From the NCBI RefSeq assembly GCF_032118995.1, contig NC_092651.1:22862349-22926348 (forward strand): DNA of 64,000 nt, written 5' to 3'. Shown here piece by piece: positions 10,750 to 20,260 of this stretch. Position numbers and translations under genes: made by a program. Numbering within the stretch: the first letter of the stretch is position 1; every line of letters begins with the position of its first letter. The notes under the pieces are model-generated. The model did not search any database, was not told the DNA's origin, and saw only the letters and a list, made by a program, of their open reading frames with translations. This DNA is from Asterias amurensis (Eukaryota > Echinodermata > Asteroidea > Forcipulatida > Asteriidae).

Positions 10750-11238
10750 GAAATTTATTCAAGTTTCTTCAATTTACAAAGCTACACAAACTACTGGTAA
10801 AACCAACTGCTTATAGAACGATACTAAGAGAGAAATGGCAAACTGCAAAAACAGGAAGTTTGATGATTATGCAAGGCATTTAGTTGGTACATAGCAATAC
10901 AAAAGGCTCCCATTTGGTATTGAACTTATCTAAGTTGTTATTCTTAACAAAGATCATTTTTTCCATTACAAAATAATGATTTATTTCCTTTTGGATAAGA
11001 ACAAATGAGGGCTTTCTGTCGTTCATCTTCATCCGATAAATATGAAAACGGCAAAGAATGAGAATTAAATTGAGAGCAGACCATTTTCTATTAAGGACAC
11101 CAAACAACAAAGAGTTGTTCGGGCTGTTGCCCGAACACCTAATAAAAGTATATATATATATAAATGTTATGAATCTTTGGAGCTTAAGATCCTCAATCAT
11201 TTTAAATACAATTCCCAATCTAATTATACTGTCTTTCC
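10750..11238. other. No gene recognised
   Basis: Short ORFs exist on both strands, but none resembles a known protein and the strands overlap each other. I see no other structure. Confidence 0.5.
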
Positions 11239-11397
11239 GAATACGCCTCTCTTACCATGTATGCATAAGGAACGTCGTCATCCAATCTAACCCAAAACGG
11301 GGCTATGGGCGCAGCAAGTAGTTGCGGACGTGCGCCAATAGCCTCATTTTGGGTTGGAATTATGACGTCATGCATAAATATTAAAAGAGGTGTATAA
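11239..11397. repeat. Fold-back MITE (~160 bp)
   Basis: The left arm (ATACGCCTCTCTTACCATGT, then AACCCAAAACGGGGCTATGG) is the imperfect reverse complement of the right arm (GCCAATAGCCTCATTTTGGG ... AAAAGAGGTGTAT). Arm length is about 70 bp with a short loop. Confidence 0.7.
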
Positions 11398-12184
11398 CAC
11401 CCATTAAAAGAGGCGTATAACATATGTAACCATATTACATTTCGCAATAATTTCGTAAAGGACTTTCATCATCTAGCGGGGTGCCGCGCGTTGCTATTAA
11501 TTATGACCAATGGTTCTGAAAGTTTGAATAAGCTCGAGACTCTACGTTATCGCAAATACTCAATACGCACGATGTACGCGCTGAGTAATGTGCCCTGGCT
11601 ACAACAGCATGCACCTCATTCTTCAGTTTGCTCTTGCGCAATGGGTGTTTGCGGAAAGGTCAGTCCAGTCTGTGCGCACCAGGTACGACACCTACAATTG
11701 CAATAATAGTTTTTTTTTTACAAATGCCACAACTGCAACCGAAACCCTGTGCAGTGGAGGTACAACCAGATACGAACGATTTGGACGCCTTGTTATAAAG
11801 TAGGTAGTGTCATTCGTTTCTACTTCTCGCTGTTCTTCATGTTACTATTGTGCCATCCTCTGGGTTTATATCTTTTTTTCTACTGAATCTTTCTTTAATT
11901 CACTGTTTTTTGGTTGCCAATCCATATATGTCGACAATAATAATAGTAGCCCTCCGGGTGATCAGCCCTTCTCAAATTTACTTTCACCGTTTACAAAGTT
12001 TGTTTGGCAACCGATGCTACGCCAACTCACCATAAAATCAATGAACATTATTTACAGTACAAACAATCACTCGACACCGTTACCATTATCATTATCATAC
12101 CATTATATTACCATACCGTTATATTACCATTATAACCGTTATCATTGTCATTACTTGCTTTGATGTTTCGTTATCTTTTAATAT
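11398..12184. other. No gene recognised
   Basis: Several overlapping ORFs of 60-118 codons occur, but they have biased, inconsistent composition and no domain, and they read through repeated CATTATCATTACC-type sequence near 12080-12160. I do not support a gene. Confidence 0.5.
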
Positions 12185-12957
12185 GGGTTTTCTCTGTCAA
12201 ATTCGGAAAATGAGCAGTCATTTTCATGCATTTTTTCGGTCTTTCAATTTCGTTTTGAGGCATTCGAGTTCCTAGCACAACTCATTCTTTTTCATGACAC
12301 ACAATTCATCATTCAATTTAGCAAAGCTGGTTCGACTAGAGATTTTGCTGATTTAAGCGTTTTCAATTTCGTAAAGAGGCAATCAATTTCTCAGAGTTGT
12401 TTTTTTTTTTTTTTTTTTTTTTTGGGGGGGGGGGGTAAATTATTCGCCAACCATCAATCTGTTGGTGTGCCAGACATCTTGGCATATTATGTTCAAGAGT
12501 GCCAAATTCTTAACCGCATGCCTTAAACATTCGTTAGGAAACGAAAGGTTAACCAAGCGTTTTTAAGATTTCACAATTTCCAGAATTGACTGCCCCGAAA
12601 TGAAATTGAATGACTAAACGCACGGCTCGAAAAAAGTCCTGCGAATTTGAATGCAGCTTCGATGAATTTGTTAAATTTAATTATTATGTTGTTAAATCGA
12701 ATGACGTAAAAGTACATTTGACTATAGTCTTTTCAGTAAATCGACTGACCCTTTTAAGTACCATTCGATTTTGTGCGAATAGCTTGGTGCTTAAATTTGC
12801 GGCTCATTTTCCGAAATTGACCGAGAAAGCCTATAGTTCAATAATATATTTTTTCTCGGTCAATTTCGGAAAACGGGCAGCCAATTTAGCTTTAATTCGA
12901 ACGCACAGAAATGAAATTTGGCTGCTCATTTTCCGAAATTGACCAAGAAAACCTACA
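12185..12957. mobile_element. TIR element just upstream of METTL27
   Basis: The left end TGGGTTTTCTCTGTCAAATT, then CGGAAAATGAGCAG, is the near reverse complement of the right end CTGCTCATTTTCCGAAATTG, then ACCAAGAAAACCTA. A second inverted pair of the same 'TTTCCGAAATTGACCGAGAA' motif lies at about 12800-12880. A T-run followed by a G-run sits at 12400-12436. It is non-coding and ends about 115 bp before the METTL27 start codon. Confidence 0.65.
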
Positions 12958-13073
12958 TAATTCGATTTACCGCTGACAGAGGTGAACATAATACCCCGCT
13001 CGTTGTTTGATTAAGCAGGTATTTATTGTTCATGTGCTGTCTCTCTGATTTTATAATTAAGATTCGAAACACC

Positions 13074-13238
13074 ATGGGAGATAAAATTGACGAGGATAAG
13101 TATAAAGGGACAAAACCTGGATGGGAAAACTGTGCGAAAGAGGACTTCCGCTATTTGCGGCAAAAGGTTTGGGAAGCCAACAAAGGAAATGACGAGATTC
13201 GGGAGTTGTATGATGACTTTGCCGTTCATTACAAGCAG
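13074..13238 (+). CDS. METTL27: METTL27 exon 1
   Basis: 55 codons from MGDKIDEDKYKG to AVHYKQ, containing the family's N-terminal helix 'YDDFAVHYKQ'. Donor CAG|GTAAGA, phase 0. Confidence 0.9.
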
Positions 13239-16200
13239 GTAAGATCAGGTTAAGTCAGAATCATAATTTACTTTAAAAAAAAACAATCTGAGGCATTTAC
13301 GTGAAATGAGCCATAGTTCAAAATTTCAAATTGTTCTGCTGCTGCTACCGCTGCTGCTACTCCTGCTGCTGCTACTCTGTTGTTGTTGTTGCTGCTGCTG
13401 CTGTTGCTGCTGCTACTCTGCTGTTGCTGCTGTTTGCTGCTGCTGCCGCTACTGATAATGTTGTTGTTGCTGCTGTTGCTGTTGTTGCTGCTACTGCTGC
13501 TGCTGCTGCTGCTTCTGCTGTTTGATGCTGCTGCTGATGTTGTTTTTGCTGCTCTAAATAACTATTACATTTCTGCTGCTGTTGCTGCTGCTGCTGTTGT
13601 TGTTGCTGCTGCTGCTGATGTTGTTGTTGTTGTTGCTGATGTTGTTGTTGCTTCTGCTGCTGCTGATGCTGCTGTTTGCTGCTGCTGCTGCTGATGTTGT
13701 TGCTGCTGATGATGTTGTTGTTGCTGCTGCTGCTGCTGTTTGCTGCTGCTGCTGCTGCTGCTGCTGATGTTGTTGCTGCTGCTGATGTTATTGTTGCTGC
13801 TGCTGCGGTCATTGACAAAGTGTTTTAACTTCTCTGATAAAGAGTTTAAGGATTTTAGACTTTAAAAACTTGAGCTATAAGAACCAACGAGATAAATACG
13901 GGTGCTGATGAGTATTTTTATCTTATTATGATTGTATAAACATTATAATACACGATGAATAATGTTACTTTATTAGCATAGCACATTACTTTATTCATGT
14001 GAGTGAAAATCCAGAGATATAAAAACTCTTGAGAGAAAAATACTCTGTGGGAAACAATATTGAACTGAAAGTGTTTGTTAACATATCCAGGCAGCGCTCA
14101 AATACGGTTACGTTGGTCACTCCAACTTTGCTGACGTAGTTTCTGACGTCATCATTGACAAGACAGCGCGGATCTTGGACGCTGCATCGGGAGTCGGAAT
14201 GGTTGGAGAAGAGGTAAGATTTGGGTCTGAAAGGATAGTAATACCGGGGGTTTAAATAACGATTAGATTGTATTCAAATGTATTTAAACTTTGCATGGTG
14301 GAAGTAATTTGCAACAACAGTAACACCATCTGACTATTTCTTTTGCAAGCAGCATCTCAGTAACATAGTTTATAGCATTCCCCTGTAGACGATCAGAGCA
14401 TACTGATCGAAACGGGACCTCACCGAGGATATTGTATTCAACGGCGAACATACTATACTTGATAACGCAGGTTTAAATGGGCGAGTAGGCCTACCCATTT
14501 TAAACCGGATAAGATTATCATTATCAACGCCAACGGGAATTTCAATGGAAATTAAAATAGGGAAACAGGAAGATAGACATACAAAGTGACAAAAAGGGTG
14601 TTTTTTGTGGGTTTTTTTTTTACCGAAATGGCTTCTAATGGCAAGTTGTTGCAAATCTATCAATATCCATACTACCATAACCAAAGCTTTTCTAACACAC
14701 TTCCAGTAACGAAACATTTGAATTCGTTACTAAACAGATGAAGAAACATGGCTTTATTAACATCGATGCCTTGGATCCATCTAAGCCTTCAATTGACCAA
14801 AGTAAGACACTGGATGTCTACACCAACTTTATATGTGAAACTCTGGATGAACATCGGACCCAAATACAAGACGGTCAGTTGAACTTATTAGACTCCAATA
14901 CAAGAGCAGTACTAAATCTCCCAAAGGCTCGCCATCCAACTTCGTTTCCTAATAATATTCATAAGTTATTTCTTGCTGTCCATTTTGACGACAAATTTTG
15001 TATCAGCCAACAGTGCTGTAAATATTGACGTGTACGTGTTATTTATTCCAGACAAGGTTTCAATTCCGTTTCAATTTTTTATTTGCTCGTATAATAATGG
15101 TCCATAGACGGTACACATAGCATAATATTATTTCTTTGCCCAGGTTTCTATGACGTTGTCGTAATGTCTGGAACGCTGGGAGTGCCAGGTCACGCGACGG
15201 AATCTTGTCTACCGGAGCTCATTAGAATAACTAAACCAGGTGAGAGCCATAAAAATTATGTTTACAAAATACACAAACAAATAAAAAAAAAAAAAAAAAA
15301 AACAGTGTTTTGTTCAATTGAACTTTACAGACCGTCGGCCTACTTAATGTTTTGTTTGGGCACTTACCCTGTAGTATGCAGATTATACCAATGTAAAGGC
15401 CCTGTCACACCATGGCGTATCGCCTGAACGTAAGCCAACATATGCGAAAAATCAAAAATACGTTGGCGTACGCTGATATAAGTTTGGGGTAAGTTTGGGA
15501 TACGTCGTTTACGTTAAGAGCACGCTGTGATACGCTGCTGTTAAAATTTTGAACACGTCGAGCCTGCGAATTTTTTTTGAGCATGTTCAAAAATCTATCG
15601 GCGTACTGAACGTGTGCTTCATACGTTCTGCATAAGTTCCCCGTAAGTTCATGGTACGTTAGACATACGTTGACAAACGTTGACATACGCTGGCATATGT
15701 TAGAGGGACGTTACTCGTAGGTTGGTATACGTTGATGTACGTCGGTGACTGCTTCAACTTGGGTATTACCACTTAACAAATTCACGAACAATATTTCGTT
15801 TATATCTCACTGATTTGGCTTTAGGCATACGTTACTCATACGCTAGCATACGCTGTCATACGCTGTTATAACTTTGTTATTAGTTAGTAAAACGCTATCC
15901 GTGCGTTAGGAATACGCTATGTATACGTTCAATACGCTAAGGATACGCTATAGATACGTCCTTTGCAACACCGATGTCGACTTTTTCGATGCAATTCGTT
16001 GGGAAGTTGGACGTTCTTGGACTTTTTTCGAACTATTTTGTGCACACGTTGGCATACGTTCAGGCGATACGCCATGGTGTGACAGGGCCTTAAGGCTTGT
16101 TTAGGGGAGCGGGGATAATTCGATGGGGGCTTGACTCTCCATAGGATAACACTTAAAGAGTCAATGGAAAGTTGTCCCATTAGTGCAAAATCCTGTGAGA

Positions 16201-16570
16201 TCTAAGTATTGTTTAACTAGACTTTGACTCGTGTACCGGGAACAGAACCTACTGACAAACTGGCGTTGTTTGTTCATTATGAAGTATAAACATGCTCTTG
16301 TCTTTGTCCAGCAAACACAGTATTGCTACTTAGGTTGGCAATGGAGGTAGTTTAACTATAACAGTTCATAATTTTGTGTCCATGCCAGGTGGTTTCATCA
16401 TACTTACTGTTACTGAAAAGGGACTGGTTGTTTTCAAAGACAAGTTGGACGCAGCCATAGAGGAACTGACTAAAAAGGGTTTGTGGGAAGTTCTTGAAAC
16501 GCGCTGGATTGAGTACATGAAGGGCGAGGACTGCGAGAAAGCCATGGTGCCAATTATCAAGGTCAAATAG
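13074..16570 (+). CDS. METTL27: METTL27 (WBSCR27)-like methyltransferase, five exons, 233 aa
   Basis: CDS exons 13074-13238, 14091-14213, 14738-14873, 15144-15239 and 16389-16570 join in phase (702 nt) with GT/AG at every junction. The start ATG sits in CACCATGG, a strong context. The product is a class I SAM-dependent methyltransferase of the METTL27/WBSCR27 family: motif I is ILDAASGVGMVGEE in exon 2, exon 3 carries FINIDALDPSKPSIDQ (end of beta-2 and the acidic loop), and exon 4 has YDVVVMSGTLGVPG (post-I beta-4) and PELIRITKPGG running into exon 5. The 233-residue length is close to the human protein. The family binds SAM; its substrate is not established. Intron 1 holds a CTG-rich tract and intron 4 a Harbinger-like MITE. 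The exon 3 donor (GTCAGT) is slightly weak. EMC7 follows 3.5 kb away on the same strand. Confidence 0.93.
13333..13807. repeat. CTG/TTG-rich trinucleotide tract in METTL27 intron 1
   Basis: About 475 bp consist almost wholly of CTG, TTG, CTA and GAT triplets. All frames therefore look open (poly-Leu, poly-Cys, poly-Ala on plus; poly-Gln/Asn on minus). These ORFs are by-products of the repeat and not genes. Confidence 0.95.
14091..14213 (+). CDS. METTL27: METTL27 exon 2 (SAM-binding motif I)
   Basis: 41 codons; acceptor ATATCCAG|GC, donor GAG|GTAAGA. Encodes RILDAASGVGMVGEE, the glycine-rich SAM loop (Ala-Ser in place of the usual Ala-Cys, G-x-G kept). Confidence 0.93.
14738..14873 (+). CDS. 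METTL27: METTL27 exon 3
   Basis: Acceptor TACTAAACAG|AT, donor GACG|GTCAGT, phase 1. Encodes KKHGFINIDALDPSKPSIDQ and VYTNFICETL. A longer open frame continues past the donor but loses similarity, which supports splicing here. Confidence 0.88.
15144..15239 (+). CDS. METTL27: METTL27 exon 4
   Basis: Acceptor TTTGCCCAG|GT, donor CCAG|GTGAGA. Encodes FYDVVVMSGTLGVPGHATES and LPELIRITKPG, the beta-4 and beta-5 region of the fold. Confidence 0.92.
15397..16090. mobile_element. Harbinger-like MITE in METTL27 intron 4 (694 bp)
   Basis: The ends are inverted repeats of about 35-45 bp beginning AGGCCCTGTCACACCATGGC. TAA flanks both sides (15394-15396 and 16091-16093), the 3-bp target duplication typical of PIF/Harbinger. 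The interior is built of degenerate 'CATACGTTGGCATACGCT' units and has no transposase. Confidence 0.8.
16389..16570 (+). CDS. METTL27: METTL27 exon 5 (terminal)
   Basis: Acceptor ATGCCAG|GT. Encodes GGFIILTVTEKGLVVFKDKL and ends in PIIKVK plus TAG (16568-16570). Confidence 0.93.
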
Positions 16571-16855
16571 ATAGAGGGTGGTGTTCGAACGGTTATAAAA
16601 ACGGCGACACCGGGAAGATATTAACGTTCACAGAGCGACAACGCTTCTTGTTTTAAATTTGGGGGATACGGAGCTGTTTACACAACTGTAGTACCTCGAA
16701 GTAAACTCAGAATTCAGCAAAAACTGCTCAACCTCTAACGATGTGTAACTGTTTTGTTGCCATTAATTTTCTGATTCATATTTTAAACATACGAACCCTT
16801 TAAGATGCATGTTTGTAATAATTCATCGGGAATAGGTCTATGTTGGAATAATTCC
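16571..16855 (+). other. METTL27 3' flank, no further gene
   Basis: Probably contains the 3' UTR. I see no canonical AATAAA before the next MITE at 16856, so the transcript end is unresolved. Confidence 0.4.
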
Positions 16856-17004
16856 CCCACGGACACTATTGGTAATTACTCAAAATAATTGTATAGCATA
16901 CAAACTTACTTGTGTTGATAAAACATTGTGAGAAACGGCGCCCTCTGAAGAAGCGTTGTTTTAAGTTTTTGTGAAAGAAGTAATTTCTCACTAAAAAAGC
17001 TGAG

Positions 17005-17052
<48 letters not shown>

Positions 17053-17337
17053 TAATAATAATAATAATAATACTAATGGGCATGTATAATGCGCCGGTAT
17101 CCATCTAAAGATGTTCATGGCGCATTGACAAATTTAACGGGAAAAGTTATGAAGTCCTTGGTGAGTCTTGAGAGAAGTTTTGAACAAAGCTATATAACAG
17201 ATCTCGAATTCAAGCATCAGAAAGCACACAACTCGTTTCTTCTTCTGTTATTTTTTCGCATCTTTTCACAGGTTTGTTATTTTATGCATAATATTATGTT
17301 TAGATATAAGTGAGAAGACAATACCAAAGGTGTCCAG
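16856..17337. repeat. MITE A copy enlarged by a (TAA)n tract
   Basis: It begins GGACACTATTGGTAATTACT and ends near 'ACCAAAGGTGTCCAG'. The central part is replaced by (ATA)n at 17004-17072 and about 100 bp of unrelated sequence in place of the usual hairpin. Confidence 0.7.
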
Positions 17338-17399
17338 TTTGACGTTGTGGTCTCAGCCAACGAATATGGCGGGCAAGATGAGCGTATAGTTTTCTTGTG

Positions 17400-17767
17400 T
17401 TAAAGGCAGTGGACACTATTGGTAATTACTCAAAATAATTATTAGCGTAAAACCTTACTTGGTAACGAGTAATGAGGAGCCGTTGATGGTATAAAACATT
17501 GTAGGAAACAGCTCCCTCCGAAGTACCGTAGTTTTTGAGAGAGAAGTAACTTTCGGATTTCGAGACCTCTCTCAGAATTAGATTTTGAGGTCTCGAAATC
17601 AAGCACACAAATTCGTGTGACAAGGGTGTTTTTCTTACATTATTACCTCGCAACTTCGACGAACATTGAGCGAGCTCAAATTTTCACAGGTTTGTTATTT
17701 TAAGCATTTGTTGAGCTACACAAGTGAGAAGAATGGTCTTCGACAATTACCAATGGTGTCCAGTGTA
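17400..17767. repeat. MITE A, full copy
   Basis: It starts TTAAAGGCAGTGGACACTAT, has a central hairpin made of TTTCGAGACCTC and GAGGTCTCGAAA, and ends 'ACCAATGGTGTCCAGTG'. Non-coding. Confidence 0.85.
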
Positions 17768-18289
17768 TTTTATGCTTTCCTTGTCGGCGTTCCGAAATGC
17801 AAGTAGCTGTTTTCTTGCATTTTTGTTTTCTTCTTTATGAGATAGGTTTAAAAGTATTTTGGGGTTTGGTGATAATACATTCTGGTTGTATTTTGTAACA
17901 AGAAAATAATAAACCACAGATTCAACTGTTAGTTCATTTGCCATAAATTCTTGTTTTCTCAAAATGAACTCAAACTGGACCGGAGAATTTGCCCACCAAC
18001 TATTTTTTTCTTTATTTTATTAACGTGAACGACGCGCCCATTCCCCTTGTCCAATATCGACGCCCTGCGAAGCTTCGATCGCTGTGAAATATCCAAAGTT
18101 CCCCTACACAAGAGGACTCAGAAAATAATAAAATATAACACATTATGGCACACGGGTTCCACCAAACTGGTGTCATTTGTTTATTTTAAATGATTATACA
18201 ACTACACCCAACGACACTACCTCGCCAGGATATTATTGTCGTCTACTGGCGTGGTGAAACACGCAGTGGTGTCCTACTTTATTTTGGTA

Positions 18290-19310
18290 TGTTTACTGGC
18301 GTCACTCCGAGTAGTCCCTAGATCATGGCCGGTGTCACACGCAATTGTGTCCGCCATGATGCAATCGTGTCCGGGGCTATGCAAAAACCGTCCGGTGGAC
18401 ATGTAACATGACTAATCTGTGCATGTATATATGTGCGCGCGTAAGCGAGCAAGCATGCACTACGTATCCAGTGGACATAATTGCACATGCAATGATGTCT
18501 TCCGGATAGTATTGCATGCGGCACCGGTATCTCACTTTCAGGTAATTCTGTCTGCAGGAACTCTGTCCTCCAACTAGCCCGGGGGATTCAAAAGAGGGCG
18601 CTATCATAAGTAGTATACGCAGTTTGCTGTATCAGTGCGGGTCGGGGGGCATAACGTCTCCGGTTTCCAGGGAATTCTGTCCCCCGGAGATTTTGTTCCC
18701 ATTCCAGTAATGGGACATAGGCTTGGAGCTAGGAGGAGCTACCAGAAGTTTGTACACAGTTTGCCGTATTGGGGGGGAGGGGTGCATTTCAAAGACGCAG
18801 AAACTAACTCCATGATAACTCCATCCAACATTAGTATTCTTCGCTGCAACATGGAACCTCCATGCCGCAACCAACGGACAACTCATCTAAACACCATCTC
18901 ATCAAACAAGGACTGATACTCCATACACACTATCTGGAACTCAATTCCCGGCGCCACAAGTCAAATCAGCCCCCTGACTCCTATAATTTTAAGTCCCTCC
19001 TTGAAAATAGAAAATTTGAGTAGGAGCATGCATGCACAAGGGTCTGCACGTTTTTAAAGCCCATTGGCGGCGGTTTGTGCAGTAAAGGCAAGATAAGACA
19101 AGACAAGGACAGAATCTCTGGGGTACAGAATCTCCCTGCCACACACCAGTGCCGCATGCAATTATGTCCTCTATGCAATACTATCCGGAGGACATTATTG
19201 CTTATGCAATCGTGTCCGCCGGACGGTTTTGCATTTGCAATAGTGTCCGCCCGGACACATTTGCATGTGCAGTTGTGTCCACCCCGTGCAAAACCGTCCT
19301 TGCAGTAAAT
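18290..19310. repeat. TGCAAT/GTGTCC short-motif repeat region
   Basis: At 18318-18545 and 19130-19310, alternating motifs such as GCAATTGTGTCCGCC, GGACATAATTGCA and 'CAAAACCGTCC' occur in both orientations. Between them, 'CAGTTTGC.GTAT' plus a G-run occurs twice (18617-18650 and 18759-18780). Short ORFs here have no domain. Probably the remains of one satellite-like element. Confidence 0.55.
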
Positions 19311-19318
19311 AAACGCCC

Positions 19319-19708
19319 TTAAAGGAACACGTTGCCTTGGATCGGTCGAGTTGGTCTTTGAAAAGCGTTTGTAACCGTTTTTTATAAAATGCATATGGGT
19401 AGAAAGATGTTGTAAAAGTAGAATACAATGATCCACACAAACATGCCTCGAAATTGCGTGGTTTTCCTTTTACCTCGTCGACTAACACGTCGGCCATTTA
19501 TGGGGGTCAAAATTTTGACTCCCATAAATGGCCGACCATGTTAGTTCGCACAGTAGAAGGAAAACCACGCAATTTCGAGGCAAACTTGTGTGGATCATTG
19601 TATTCTACTTTTAAAACATCTTTCCAACCATATGCATTTTATAAAAACCGGTTACAAACGCTTTTGTTTTGACCAACTCGTCCGATCCAAGGCAACGTGT
19701 TCCTTTAA
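19319..19708. mobile_element. Fold-back MITE family F, TTAA-flanked
   Basis: Both ends read TTAAAGGAACACGTTGCC (inverted), and the arms of about 190 bp meet at a central palindrome at 19490-19535 (half GGCCATTTATGGGGGTCAAA). TTAA occurs at both boundaries. A second, truncated copy is at 56432-56712. The structure would fold as one long hairpin if transcribed. Confidence 0.88.
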
Positions 19709-20069
19709 TACATTCGGCATTTGTTAACAAGCTATAACAAAAAGTGAATTGTCATGAATGACATGGGAAATGTTCGGCCGTTGGGTATTCGCTGCAATCA
19801 GCGGAAGCGCGCCCTCAATAGAACATTATGAGGATTTTTTTTTCTGGCCTTCGAAAAATAGTCAGGTAACCAAAAATGCGGAAAAAACAGTGTATACACT
19901 GCCTTATCGACGTCAGGATATAGGAAATGCATTGAAGGTTTTGTGAATTTGTGTGAAATCATCGTAGGCCTACTTTTTTGTTATCTACCGTAAAAATTAT
20001 CGTTTCCAGCAAATTTCATCAAGAATTTGCCCCCAAACAACCTAGTCAATGAGTTCATGATCTGAGACA

Positions 20070-20260
20070 ATGATTTGGACTATTTTAATTGCGCTCACTG
20101 TGTGGGCTTCGCCTTGTTTCACGGAGGAACTCGAAGAGGGCAAGTTGAACGACACATTCGTTGTGGAAGGTAAAGTGTTGGTGACTGGCGTTAAAGCAAG
20201 CGACTGGATCCCACATACGAGGATACTGGTTGATGGCGGCCAGTATGTAGGATTTCTTAG
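20070..20260 (+). CDS. EMC7: EMC7 exon 1
   Basis: Signal peptide plus the first beta strands (VEGKVLVTGVKASDWIPHTR, then ILVDGGQYVGFLR). Donor TTAG|GTAAGT, phase 2. Confidence 0.95.

Noticed and set aside
12610..12942. 110-codon ORF upstream of METTL27
   Set aside because: It lies inside a TIR element and reads through its inverted TTTCCGAAATTGACC motifs; no domain.
13372..13818. 148-codon poly-Gln/Asn ORF and poly-Leu/Cys ORFs
   Set aside because: All frames of a CTG-type trinucleotide tract are open; it lies in the METTL27 intron.
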